NCBI GenBank assembly: GCA_963678275.1 | Contig: OY782765.1 | Span: 2,852,001 to 2,916,000 of the forward strand | Reading direction: 5' to 3' | Source of the DNA: G963677445 sp963678275 | GTDB taxonomy: Bacteria; Bacteroidota; Ignavibacteria; Ignavibacteriales; Melioribacteraceae | Length of the DNA stretch: 64,000 bases | Shown here: positions 17,156-26,030 of the stretch, piece by piece | Position numbering within the stretch: the stretch's first letter is position 1 | Layout: the number at the start of each line of letters is the position of its first letter | Translations under genes and position numbers: made by a program | Notes under the pieces: generated by a model | What the model was told of the DNA's origin: nothing | Database searches by the model: none | The model's input: the letters and a program-made list of their open reading frames with translations, nothing else

Positions 17156-17510
17156 ATTTATCTACTCTGGTGAATGTTTAGTGAATATAAGCAAAAAACA
17201 CACCGCTGGCAATATATAATATCACATAGAGCGCCGGAGCCGGAGAAAAAATCAGGAATTGAGAATGAGGCATTACCTTCACCGAAAGATACCATAATAC
17301 ATCAGACAGCAAACAACGATTCCGGCTTCGAACGCGATTTGGATTTTTTTTCGACGGATTCCTCAAGTCATGTTAATCTTAATAATTCCTCAATCCTGTT
17401 CCCGGTTATTTGCGGGGCTGAAATTTCTATTACAATTTACGGCTGATATAAAAGTGCTAAACCTCTTTATCAGCCACAGAAAGTGAATTGAAAATAAATA
17501 TTTAAAACAA
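17156..17510. other. Gene-free gap between histidine kinase and tRNA-Lys
   Basis: I see no supported gene here. Short open frames on both strands overlap one another, have unlikely composition and show no family resemblance. The kinase promoter is probably at the low-coordinate end of this gap. Confidence 0.5.
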
Positions 17511-17538
17511 AAAAACCCCGCAACACTGCGGGGCTTTT
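17511..17538 (-). terminator. Rho-independent terminator of tRNA-Lys
   Basis: CCCCGCA and TGCGGGG form a 7-bp perfect stem around ACAC. Read on the minus strand it is followed by a run of T, and it lies 10 bases beyond the encoded CCA end of the tRNA. Confidence 0.85.
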
Positions 17539-17546
17539 ATCTTGTA

Positions 17547-17621
17547 TGGTGAGCGCACCTGGGCTTGAACCAGGGACCCTCTGCTTAAAAGGCAGATGCT
17601 CTACCACTGAGCTATGCGCCC
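17547..17621 (-). tRNA. tRNA-Lys (anticodon TTT)
   Basis: The minus strand folds into a full cloverleaf: acceptor GGGCGCA with TGCGCTC (one G-U pair), D-arm AGCTCAGTGGTAGAGC, anticodon stem TCTGC/GCAGA around CTTTTAA giving anticodon TTT, a GGTTCAAGC T-loop region, discriminator A and an encoded CCA. Length is 75 nt with CCA. It decodes AAA/AAG. Confidence 0.96.
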
Positions 17622-18025
17622 ATAAACAAGGATTCCAAAGTTAATCAATTTCCCGCCTGTTTTCAAGTTTTACCACGTTTTTTTTCGAAAAAAATTACTC
17701 AAATCATTTTTTAATACAATAACTCTCTACAGAATGCCATATAATACCCGGCATCACAGCCGAATTTACAACTGTAATAAGGTTCTCCGACATCGATTGA
17801 ATTTTCGCAATATTATGTTACTTTTCGTAAGCTCTGTTCTTCCGCAACAATCTGAACAGTTATTTTTGCCGAATGGTCGCTCTTGTGTGCCGTAATGAAT
17901 ACAATTTTTCTACAGTTGTATTACTGTTCGTGAATGTATGGGTGTGGCAATTTAATAATTAGTCGCCTTTTCATTGCCCACTGGTTTCATATGAGCACTA
18001 AAATTTCTACTCCGACCGGGCCGGC
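17622..18025. other. Gene-free gap upstream of tRNA-Lys
   Basis: About 400 bp of AT-rich sequence with no credible ORF. It should hold the tRNA-Lys promoter and the end of the AddB-like transcript. I see no convincing terminator or repeat. Confidence 0.5.
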
Positions 18026-21000
18026 TCAGCCATTCAGCTCCATTACCCTGCACACAGGTTTAAATGCGCAATACTGGCAAACCCTGTTCTCCCTGTCCTT
18101 CAGCAGCGACAGATGAAATTTTCCCTCCGATATATCGCGCACATATTTTTCAATAAACTCTTTTGCCGATGCCATTATTTCCTGAAGAAAGTCAGGTTCA
18201 TTTTTTCTTCCCGGTTTTATCGCGTGACGGCCAAATTTTTCTTTGTTAAACTTCAGCGTATAAATTTCCATCTCTTCAGGATAAACTTCACGACCATATT
18301 TATCCGTCAGCATTTCACCCGCGGCGGCCAGGTAAACCGGCAGCTGAAGCGAAAATCCTTCCCTGAGTTCTTTTACGAGAGGAACTTTACTGCCGGTTTT
18401 ATAATCGATCACCGAGTACTTCATGTCTTTTTCATCTAAGTCAATACGATCGATTTTTCCTCTCAGTTTAACTTTCCCTGTATTATATGGCAATTCTTTC
18501 CCAAGCTCATTATCCGAATCAATTTTTTTCATTTGCCCGAATCCTGCTTCAAAAAAGGAAGGTTTTCTTCCTGTCGCTCCTTCTCTCTCATTTTCCAGCA
18601 GTTTAAATAAAATCGACTCTGATTTATCTCCCCCAATCCCCAAAATAAGCTCTGTTTCCGAAAAGTTTTCAAAGTCACTTCCGAAATACTTTTCAAGTGT
18701 CTGAACTCCTGTCTCAAATATCAGATTGACCGCGCGGTTAAAGCTATTGTCATCGCACGATTCCAGGAATATATTATCCTCTCTCAAAGAAGTGAAAAAT
18801 TTATGGAGAATCTCATGGATTACACTTCCCAGCTCAACAGCTTCCATTTCACCTGTAGGTTCCTCTTCCTCCTCCAGCCTTAGCATTCTTAACGCGTGGT
18901 ACCTGTAAGGACAAAGAGCGTAAATTTCAAGCTCTGAAACAGAAAATTGTTTTGCGGTGAGCTCATCCAGTTTTTCCACGGCCCTTTTATTCTTTTCATC
19001 CTTAGCGCCAAGTAGATATCCGCCGAATATCGATTCATTATCCGGACGGCTCATCCTCAGGTTATCCGCTTTAATTTGCTCTTCAATTTCTCCTTCAACC
19101 GGTAGGGTTGCGACCGCTTCTTCCTTTGTGGTAATAATATTCGTGAATGAGTCTGCTTTAAGATCAGTGACTTCGAAAAGGCGTGTAAAATCTTTCAAAA
19201 AATTTGATTCCACCAGTTCTCTGCTCTCCGACATCTCAGGGGAAGTCAAATATAATTCTTTATTCCATGAACAGAGACTCTGGTAAAAACTGTATCTTTG
19301 TTCGGTCTGATGCATCCGTTCAATCCGGGCAAATTTCCCCGAATAAAAGATCTCGGGACTAAACCTCGTCGGGAAATCTCCATCTGTCAGACCTCCGATA
19401 AAAAGATAATCAAATTCAAGTCCCCTTATTTCATTTACGGTCGTTATCTGTATGCCCGCGTCCGTTTCCTCCCTGGTATTAAATCTCGCGTTTGACGCTG
19501 CCGATCGCAACAGCTCAAGAAAAAAACCGTAACTATATTTTTTTGACTCATTCTCCTTTCCATGCAGAGTTAATATTTCCGAGGCAAGTTCAAAAAACAT
19601 GGTGAGAGACCGAATATTTTTCTCACTTTCGATATCATTCTCTGTAATCAAATACCGGTTTATTCCAATTTTTTCACCAAATGCCTTTAGATTTTCCAGA
19701 AATTCCGCGCAGGGCTGAGGCTTTAGCAAAGGTTCAAAGAGATCAGAAAGCGCGCTGATCTGTTTATGAGCTCTGTACCATATCTTTTTCTGATATTCAC
19801 GCTCCTTATCACTTTCAGGTATATTATCCGCAGCCGACTTTGTTTTTTTTATCCACTGGTTTTTACCCATAACAATTTTCAGATCCGTGGCAGTCCTGAG
19901 TAATATATGCGGATCAATGATCCATTTATGTATAAAGGGATTACCCGCACCCCTCAAAAGATCCTTATAATAATAATCATTGTCAGGTATCTTTAATATA
20001 TTCAGCATCGCGGCCACAGGTCCCGCCATATCAAGCCTGATCCGGTCTGTCAGATTATATTTTATCCCCTGCCTGCTGAATATATCCCTGATTATCGGAG
20101 AATATTTATCAATCAGATTAAATGCTATGCAGATTTTATGTAGAGGGACCTGTCGTTCTTCAACAATAGACTTAATTCTTTTTCCTGTATATTCAACCTC
20201 TTTTTCCCGCGTCGGAGCGCTTATCCTGAATATTTTATCCCTGTATTTATTGGTCGAGAGTGTCGAGGCCGATCTGAATAATCTCTCTCTTATAATGGTC
20301 CTGAATTCCCCCGGCAGTAATGGAGATTCTTCCTCAATTTTCTGAAATCCTTTCAGTTCCAGCCGGCGGTAACAGTTATCGAGATGTGAAAATACCATCG
20401 GATTAAATTTGTAATAGTCAAAATTAAGATAAAGCCGCGCTCCCTCTATCTCTGAAAGCCTGGTAATAATTTCAGTTTCATGATTGGTAAATTCGTCAAA
20501 TCCGTTGACCAGAATCAGATCAACTTCCGGAAAAATTTCCCTGAAATATTTTTTAAACTGTTCTTCCCCGCTATTTAATAATTCCTCATAAATATCACCG
20601 GTATCATAACCATCTATTGTTTTGCACTTTTCACGGTATTCCCGGTAAATTCCTGCAATATCCAGAGCTTTTAGTTTTTCGGCTCCCTCAAGATTTTCAG
20701 CTTCTTCTTCAAGAAATGCCGGCGTTATGCCATGTCTTTTATATTCTGCAATTACATTTTTTATCCTCTCAAGTGTTCCCCGTGGAATCGCTTCCTGATA
20801 ATATTTTAAATATTTAAGATTCTCTTTTTTTGCCGATTGTTTTATAAATACCGAGGAGGCAGCCTCACTCAATGCTGTAAATGATACATATTGTTTTAAT
20901 ATTTTTTCTGTTAAAGTGCCAAGAGTTTCAACATTTATCTGACCTGTCACCCCTCCCGGAACCGATGAAATTATTCCCCTGGTGATACTCCTTTTTTTCC

Positions 21001-21109
21001 TGTTTGTCGGGACAATTAAAAGGAAGCTCTCGGTGTTCCCTGCCGCTATCTTTTCATCAATCAGCTTATCAGGATTTTTTACCGCTTCAATCTCTTTTGT
21101 CAGTATCAT
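18026..21109 (-). CDS. AddB-like PD-(D/E)XK nuclease with Fe-S cysteines
   Basis: This 1027-residue protein resembles the AddB/RexB subunit that works with a UvrD-type helicase in double-strand break processing. The N-terminus has a degenerate helicase motif (FLLIVPTNRKKR) and lacks a Walker A. Mid-protein is the helicase-like FDYLFIGGLTDGDFP. The C-terminal nuclease carries GSVIHEILH, GKIDRID and VIDYKTG (about 885-907). Four cysteines suit an AddB-type 4Fe-4S cluster: C733 (ALCPYRYH) and C1011, C1014, C1020 (CQYCAFKPVC). Its start overlaps the CYTH gene by 23 bp. No helicase partner (AddA) lies in the window, which is unusual because addA and addB usually adjoin. Confidence 0.85.
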   Translation of the reverse strand: MILTKEIEAVKNPDKLIDEKIAAGNTESFLLIVPTNRKKRSITRGIISSVPGGVTGQINVETLGTLTEKILKQYVSFTALSEAASSVFIKQSAKKENLKYLKYYQEAIPRGTLERIKNVIAEYKRHGITPAFLEEEAENLEGAEKLKALDIAGIYREYREKCKTIDGYDTGDIYEELLNSGEEQFKKYFREIFPEVDLILVNGFDEFTNHETEIITRLSEIEGARLYLNFDYYKFNPMVFSHLDNCYRRLELKGFQKIEEESPLLPGEFRTIIRERLFRSASTLSTNKYRDKIFRISAPTREKEVEYTGKRIKSIVEERQVPLHKICIAFNLIDKYSPIIRDIFSRQGIKYNLTDRIRLDMAGPVAAMLNILKIPDNDYYYKDLLRGAGNPFIHKWIIDPHILLRTATDLKIVMGKNQWIKKTKSAADNIPESDKEREYQKKIWYRAHKQISALSDLFEPLLKPQPCAEFLENLKAFGEKIGINRYLITENDIESEKNIRSLTMFFELASEILTLHGKENESKKYSYGFFLELLRSAASNARFNTREETDAGIQITTVNEIRGLEFDYLFIGGLTDGDFPTRFSPEIFYSGKFARIERMHQTEQRYSFYQSLCSWNKELYLTSPEMSESRELVESNFLKDFTRLFEVTDLKADSFTNIITTKEEAVATLPVEGEIEEQIKADNLRMSRPDNESIFGGYLLGAKDEKNKRAVEKLDELTAKQFSVSELEIYALCPYRYHALRMLRLEEEEEPTGEMEAVELGSVIHEILHKFFTSLREDNIFLESCDDNSFNRAVNLIFETGVQTLEKYFGSDFENFSETELILGIGGDKSESILFKLLENEREGATGRKPSFFEAGFGQMKKIDSDNELGKELPYNTGKVKLRGKIDRIDLDEKDMKYSVIDYKTGSKVPLVKELREGFSLQLPVYLAAAGEMLTDKYGREVYPEEMEIYTLKFNKEKFGRHAIKPGRKNEPDFLQEIMASAKEFIEKYVRDISEGKFHLSLLKDRENRVCQYCAFKPVCRVMELNG

Positions 21110-21617
21110 TTTTTAACGCCTCTTCACGTAAATATCTGTATGATGTTTTAATTTCGGGATAGTCATTTATTTCCAGCTTCTTTTTCAACCAGACAAATTC
21201 CCTTTCAGCGTCCTTTTCATTTCCATTCTGAACAACAGTCTCAAACTCCAAAAATTTCCCCAGCCCTTCTACAGTGTCGAGATGAATGCGGGTAAATCCG
21301 AACATATATAACTTCCTCTCCTTTACAACCCTGATCACTTCCGGAAATATAGCCGAGAGAAACTCCTCAGGATTATCCCCGGTAAGAAAAAGAATTTTGT
21401 AATCGCTCCACCTTTCCCCCTCTCCTTCATTGCGCCTGTACCTGATAAGCTGAAAAGTGTCCTTCTCAATTCTCAGCTTCAGAAGAAATTCTCCCGCGTT
21501 ATAATAGATATCTGTCTGTGGAAGAGTATCTTTATATACCGCGCCCGATTCTGTTAAACCCTTTCTGATATCAGAAAAATCATTCAGTTTTATTTTCAGC
21601 TCTAAATTGCGCCCCAT
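21087..21617 (-). CDS. CYTH-domain protein (class IV adenylate cyclase-like)
   Basis: This 176-residue protein opens with the CYTH signature in a variant form (NLELKIKL, for the usual ExExK). It continues with the family's alternating charged strands, for example DIYYNAG, FLLKLRIE and IRYRR, and a late YRYL. The family folds into a triphosphate tunnel; members hydrolyse inorganic or thiamine triphosphate, or cyclise ATP. Which reaction applies cannot be judged here. It is the first gene of a two-gene unit, overlapping the AddB-like gene by 23 bp. Confidence 0.75.
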   Translation of the reverse strand: MGRNLELKIKLNDFSDIRKGLTESGAVYKDTLPQTDIYYNAGEFLLKLRIEKDTFQLIRYRRNEGEGERWSDYKILFLTGDNPEEFLSAIFPEVIRVVKERKLYMFGFTRIHLDTVEGLGKFLEFETVVQNGNEKDAEREFVWLKKKLEINDYPEIKTSYRYLREEALKNDTDKRD

Positions 21618-21934
21618 AAATTCTCACGTTAATTTAAATTTCACTCCAATTATACAATTTCCTCAAAGAAAATAAAAGTCAACCAACCGGATATTTTAGA
21701 AACAAAATTATTTTCCGGCTGAATAAAAAGTTATCAGAACAAATTGAGGCGAATGAACGTTTAAAGTAATAGAATAATTAAATTTCACCCGGATGTTTTC
21801 GATTCTTTATAAAAAGACCTCTATCCTGAAGATTAAAATTGTGACAAGTTGCATAGAGGATTTTTATTGATCTTGATTTTATTTTAATAAACATTATTTT
21901 TAGGTATGGTTCGAATTAAAAATAGGAACATACA
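21618..21934. other. Divergent promoter region
   Basis: 317 bp without a gene between the CYTH gene (minus) and a small outer-membrane protein (plus). A 7-bp inverted repeat CCTCTAT / ATAGAGG (21818-21824 and 21853-21859), followed by ATTTTTATT, lies 75 bp before the plus-strand start. It could be an operator or a weak terminator-like leader. No certain promoter boxes are seen. Confidence 0.4.
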
Positions 21935-22576
21935 ATGAGAAACTTAGCGATCATATTATTATTAGTGCCGCTGACATTCCTTTCCGCGCAGAAGATAGGG
22001 AAAATAGCGCCGGAAAAAACGCCGGAAAAATTCCCCGATCATTCCTGGGGAATTGACCTGATGTTTGGTGAAGGTGGATTCGGCCTCGGTTCCTTCTATC
22101 GTAAGTCAGTATCATCCGGTCTGACCGGTTTCGTTGATATATCTTTTTCTGAATCAAAGGATGACAAAGAGGTTGAGTATGTTACATATTATGGCGATAC
22201 ATATTCTCCCTACAAAAAAAACAGAGTCTTCCTTATTCCACTCACATTCGGTGTTCAGTACAGGCTTTTTAAAAGTCTTATTTCCGATAACCTGCGCCCA
22301 TTTATCGCGGTCGGAGCGGGACCTTCACTCGCTGTCACAACTCCTTATGAAATGGAATTTTTTAATTCCTTCAAAAAAGCGCACGCTCATTACGCGGTGG
22401 GTGGTTATGTCGGGTTCGGAGCTTATTTCGGCCTGAGCAAAAGTAACCTCGTCGGATTGAATATGAGGTACTACTACTCTCATCTTTTTGATGAAGGAGT
22501 TGAAAACATGCCGGGTCGTTTTCGCAAGAATATTGGCAGCTTCTTTATTTCCATTCATATCGGAATGATGTATTGA
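21935..22576 (+). CDS. Small outer-membrane beta-barrel protein
   Basis: This 213-residue protein has a signal peptide (LAIILLLVPLTFLSAQ). The mature part is made of alternating hydrophobic/polar strands ending in an aromatic residue (GMMY), typical of 8-stranded outer-membrane barrels. Recognisable strands include GFVDISFSES, PLTFGVQYRL, PFIAVGAGPSL and VGGYVGFGAYFG. I do not assign a function. The stop codon overlaps the TTG start of the DUF2461 gene, so the two are translationally linked. Confidence 0.75.
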   Translation: MRNLAIILLLVPLTFLSAQKIGKIAPEKTPEKFPDHSWGIDLMFGEGGFGLGSFYRKSVSSGLTGFVDISFSESKDDKEVEYVTYYGDTYSPYKKNRVFLIPLTFGVQYRLFKSLISDNLRPFIAVGAGPSLAVTTPYEMEFFNSFKKAHAHYAVGGYVGFGAYFGLSKSNLVGLNMRYYYSHLFDEGVENMPGRFRKNIGSFFISIHIGMMY

Positions 22577-23289
22577 TAAAAGAATTGGAACCATTCGACG
22601 GATTTAATCCTGAAATTTTCGATTTTCTTGAAGACCTTAAAAGGAATAACAACATCGAATGGTTTCATGCCAATAAAAAAAGATACCAGGGGGTATTTGT
22701 ATCTCCGGCAAAATCTTTTGTCTCCTCTATCGCGCCCTTTATCAACCGGCTTAATCCCGCTATACGCACCGAACCGAAGTTCGATAAAACCCTTATGAGA
22801 ATTAATAAAGATATGCGTTTTAATAAGGGTGAACCCTACCGTACCTGGTTCCTGATTCATTTCGGAAGATTCCGGGGTGATTCAAAATTTTATGTTCACT
22901 TCGAGGATAATATTGTGCAGACCGGTCTCCATATTAAAAACTCAAATGAGAAAGATATATTCTTTCGCGAAAATCTTAAAAAATCAGGGAATGAGCTGGA
23001 AGAAATATTTGAGTATTTCAAATTAAATGACAGGTTCGGATTTTACCGTCTTGAGAAAAAACCGGTCCCCGTTATTCCCCGTTTTAATTTTTCGAAACAC
23101 AAAAGTGAGATGGCCGCGACAAAAGAAATTCTACTGCAAACAACCGGCACATTTGATGAAATGATGGCAGGCGAAAGCAATTTTGTTATTAAAACCTCGG
23201 AACTATTTTCTTTGCTTTACCCGGTTTTTATTTTCTCGGCATTTGCAAATCCGGCAGAGGAAATAAACCGGATTAAGAATTTATTGTGA
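22573..23289 (+). CDS. DUF2461 family protein
   Basis: This 238-residue cytoplasmic protein belongs to the DUF2461 family (TIGR02453), whose function is unknown. The family pattern is clear: FDFLEDLKRNNNIEWFHANK near the N-terminus, then LMRINKDMRFNKGEPYRT, and a middle beta region. I accept the rare TTG start at 22573 because conserved sequence begins within eight residues and the first in-frame ATG is far inside it. The TTG overlaps the TGA stop of the preceding gene (TTGA), a classical coupling arrangement. Confidence 0.85.
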   Translation: MIKELEPFDGFNPEIFDFLEDLKRNNNIEWFHANKKRYQGVFVSPAKSFVSSIAPFINRLNPAIRTEPKFDKTLMRINKDMRFNKGEPYRTWFLIHFGRFRGDSKFYVHFEDNIVQTGLHIKNSNEKDIFFRENLKKSGNELEEIFEYFKLNDRFGFYRLEKKPVPVIPRFNFSKHKSEMAATKEILLQTTGTFDEMMAGESNFVIKTSELFSLLYPVFIFSAFANPAEEINRIKNLL

Positions 23290-23668
23290 TAATAAAAAGT
23301 CTTTCTCCCACGCAGAAGAAGACAGACTCAGTAATTGTTTTATCACAGTATACAAAATTCTGTTTCATTCATGAACTGTTAACATCCTTGAGATTATGCC
23401 AATCCCCCTATTCTTTTTTTTCGGCAACCATTAAATTATTCAGAATATTATTTGTCAGGTATATAATTTAACGTCAGTTCGATATAAGAAAACAAATTTC
23501 AGAGTAATTTTTTTGTAATCTTGTTTCCTTTTCTCAGCCTATGTTCAACCGCATACAAAGCGTTGTGAAAAATCTTTCCATATCGCTAATAATTTGATAC
23601 CTTATTTAATAAATCATTATCTTGTAAACAAACTTCCACAATTTATATCATCAGCAACGGACGTTGTT
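23290..23668. other. Gene-free gap after DUF2461
   Basis: About 380 bp of AT-rich sequence without repeats, terminators or ORFs I can support. The reading frame of the next gene is open into it from a TTG, but conserved sequence starts only at 23669. Confidence 0.4.
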
Positions 23669-24040
23669 ATGGCAATATCCTTTACCTACGAAATAATGAA
23701 CGACTCTATTCACATTACATCTGAAGGATTTGATGAAAGCCTCGATGATGTAAAAAACTATCTTAAAAACATTATTGATATTTGTGAAAGGAATAAAATT
23801 CTTAAGGTTTTATGTGATGAAAGGAAGCTTGAATACCGTTTGAATACTCTGGATACTTATAAACTGGCTGAGTACATTTCAGGTAATGTTCCGCTGACAG
23901 AAAAAATAGCGTTAGTTGCTGATAGAAAATATTCCGGTGATATCCAATTTTATGAAAATACGGCATTCAACAGGGGATTGACCATCAATATATTTTATGA
24001 TATAAAAGAGGCATCCGACTGGCTGGAAGGAAATAAATAA
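23669..24040 (+). CDS. STAS/SEC14-like small protein
   Basis: This 123-residue protein resembles small bacterial proteins annotated as STAS/SEC14-domain (SpoIIAA-like): FTYEIMNDSIHI at the N-terminus, a helix plus KVLCDERKLEY, then an alternating beta/alpha pattern ending FYDIKEASDWL. These are usually stand-alone regulatory or binding proteins with no known ligand. I begin at ATG 23669 because the family starts there; upstream codons from a TTG at 23594 look non-homologous. It stands alone with a terminator about 100 bp downstream. Confidence 0.7.
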   Translation: MAISFTYEIMNDSIHITSEGFDESLDDVKNYLKNIIDICERNKILKVLCDERKLEYRLNTLDTYKLAEYISGNVPLTEKIALVADRKYSGDIQFYENTAFNRGLTINIFYDIKEASDWLEGNK

Positions 24041-24138
24041 AAATATATTACCAAGATAAACAGATAATTCCTTTTAGATAAAAAAATAATTTCGGAAGGT
24101 TGGTTAAGTTAATTAAGTTTTATAATTTAGAGAGTGTT

Positions 24139-24166
24139 GTCCCTGTAATTTTGCAGGGGATTTTTT
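24139..24166 (+). terminator. Terminator after the STAS-like gene
   Basis: CCCTG (24141-24145) pairs with CAGGG (24154-24158) around an 8-nt loop and runs into GATTTTTT. It lies about 30 bp before the next gene start, so it may equally affect the leader of the GyrI-like gene. Confidence 0.6.
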
Positions 24167-24194
24167 AACTTTATTTATTGCTCTGAGGTCTTAT

Positions 24195-24653
24195 ATGCAG
24201 GATATGGATGTCAGAATAGTTGAACTTGAACCTATGCGCGTTGCTTTTGCGAGAGCTGTCAGCAGTTCGCCCGAAAAAGATGCCTGGGCAACTCTTGAAG
24301 CATGGGCCGAAAAAAAAGGATTGCTTGATGATCCGGGCAAACTTAAGGTATTCGGATTCAATAATCCTAAACCTTTCCCGGGTAAAAGTGATTATGGTTA
24401 TGAAATGTGGATTGAACTTCAGGAAGAATTTGAACCTGAAGGGGATATCGGGATCAAGGATTTCGAGGGCGGCCTTTACGCTTCCACTACCTGTGATGAT
24501 CTGAAGAAAGTCGGGAAAATGTGGAAAAAATTATGGGACTGGTGCCAGGCGAGCGAATATAAATGGCGCAAGCATTTTGAACTCGAACACCTCGACAATC
24601 CTAAAAAACCAAAAGATGAACTCATCGTTGATCTTTATCTGCCGATAAAGTAA
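24195..24653 (+). CDS. GyrI-like / AraC effector-binding domain protein
   Basis: This 152-residue protein has the GyrI-like ligand-binding fold: VRIVELEPMRVAFAR as first strand, a long helix (WATLEAWAEKKGL), FGFNNPKP, then YGYEMWIEL, and the second repeat with GGLYASTTC and the end IVDLYLPIK. Members bind small hydrophobic molecules or inhibit gyrase; stand-alone forms are mostly uncharacterised. There is no DNA-binding domain. It converges on gmd. Confidence 0.8.
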   Translation: MQDMDVRIVELEPMRVAFARAVSSSPEKDAWATLEAWAEKKGLLDDPGKLKVFGFNNPKPFPGKSDYGYEMWIELQEEFEPEGDIGIKDFEGGLYASTTCDDLKKVGKMWKKLWDWCQASEYKWRKHFELEHLDNPKKPKDELIVDLYLPIK

Positions 24654-24682
24654 AATAATTTTCATTCCAAAACTTTATGCCA

Positions 24683-24709
24683 GGACCTGTGGTTATACTC
24701 AGCAGGTCC
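24683..24709. terminator. Hairpin between convergent genes
   Basis: GGACCTG and CAGGTCC form a 7-bp perfect stem with a 13-nt loop, lying between the GyrI-like gene (plus) and gmd (minus). No clear T-run follows on either strand, so terminator activity is uncertain. Confidence 0.4.
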
Positions 24710-24847
24710 CTGTATACCCTGTCTGATTTGTCAAGTCAGTTCCAATTTGTTCCTTATTATTTTCCCGTTTCTTTTCTTTTAACGTTTAATAACTTCTCGG
24801 CTTATTTGGAACTACTTACGGTTAGCGCGATAAATGAAAACCGGTAA

Positions 24848-25951
24848 CTAATATCCTTTTCTTAAAACTAATTCGAAATCAGCTTTTGTCATTATTCTCA
24901 CAAGATCGGGGAATGTGGTTTTTGCTTCCCATCCGAGTTCCTTTTTTGCCTTTGCCGGATCGCCTATAAGAATATCCACCTCGGTCGGTCTGAAATAACT
25001 TGGCGATACTTCAACAACAATATCACCCCTGCTGAATTTTTTGAGCTGATCTCTTTTAGCGAATACAACAGGATTTTTTTCGGCGTCAAAACTTTTTACC
25101 ACACCCTTTTCATCAACGCCTTTACCCTGCCAGTCAAGTTCGAAACCAAGCCATTCAAAAGTATGCGTGGTAAATTCCCTTACAGTGTGAGTTTCCCCTG
25201 TCGCGAGCACATAGTCATCAGCTTTATCCTGCTGCAGTATCCGCCACATCCCCCCACAGTATTCGGGAGCATATCCCCAGTCCCTTTTGGCGCTCATATT
25301 CCCCAGTGTAAGCGCGTCCTGTGTTCCGATCGCAATTCGGGAAGCGGCACGTGTAATTTTGCGGGTAACAAAGGTTTCCCCTCTTCTCGGCGATTCGTGA
25401 TTGAATAATATCCCGTTGCTCGCGTGCAGATCATAAGCCTCCCGGTAATTCACAATTATCCAGAATCCGTAAAGTTTTGCCACGGCATAAGGTGAACGGG
25501 GATAAAACGGCGTTTTTTCCGATTGGGGTATTTCCTGTACCTTGCCATAAAGCTCGCTGGTCGAAGCCTGGTAAAAGCGTGTTTTCTTCAACCCTGTTTC
25601 TCTTATCGCGTCAAGAAATCTTAATGTCCCGAGGGCGTCCACCTGCGCGGTATAATCAGGCACTTCAAATGATACCTTTACATGGCTCTGAGCCGCGAGG
25701 TTATATATTTCATCAGGCTGAATTTTTTCAAGCAGCCTGTTCAGATTCGAGGTATCAACCAGGTCCCCGTAATGAAGGAACAATTTGTTATCGAGTAATC
25801 CGGGTTTATTATAAAGATGATCTATTCTTTTTGTATTAAATGAACTGCTTCTCCTTATAACACCATGCACTTCATAACCTTTTTCCAGCAGTATCTCTGT
25901 CAGGTAGCTTCCATCCTGTCCGGTAATTCCTGTAATTAAAGCTTTTTTCAT
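24848..25951 (-). CDS. gmd: GDP-mannose 4,6-dehydratase
   Basis: This NADP-dependent enzyme converts GDP-mannose to GDP-4-keto-6-deoxymannose, the first step to GDP-L-fucose for surface polysaccharide. It has 367 residues. The Rossmann motif is GITGQDGSYL near residue 7, followed by RRSSSFNT. The catalytic region is TSELYGKV with YPRSPYAVAKLYG carrying the Tyr-X3-Lys pair. It lies just downstream of fcl on the same strand with an 80-bp spacer, so the two likely form one transcript. Confidence 0.96.
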   Translation of the reverse strand: MKKALITGITGQDGSYLTEILLEKGYEVHGVIRRSSSFNTKRIDHLYNKPGLLDNKLFLHYGDLVDTSNLNRLLEKIQPDEIYNLAAQSHVKVSFEVPDYTAQVDALGTLRFLDAIRETGLKKTRFYQASTSELYGKVQEIPQSEKTPFYPRSPYAVAKLYGFWIIVNYREAYDLHASNGILFNHESPRRGETFVTRKITRAASRIAIGTQDALTLGNMSAKRDWGYAPEYCGGMWRILQQDKADDYVLATGETHTVREFTTHTFEWLGFELDWQGKGVDEKGVVKSFDAEKNPVVFAKRDQLKKFSRGDIVVEVSPSYFRPTEVDILIGDPAKAKKELGWEAKTTFPDLVRIMTKADFELVLRKGY

Positions 25952-26030
25952 TTTATGCTCCCGTTACGTTGCTTGTCATAGTTCTGATGGGAACACGTAG
26001 TGCATGCTCCCGTTTGGTCTGTGCTCCGCT

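Noticed and set aside
17174..17446. 90-residue ORF upstream of the kinase
   Set aside because: It overlaps an equally long frame on the other strand, has no family resemblance and no good ribosome-binding site.
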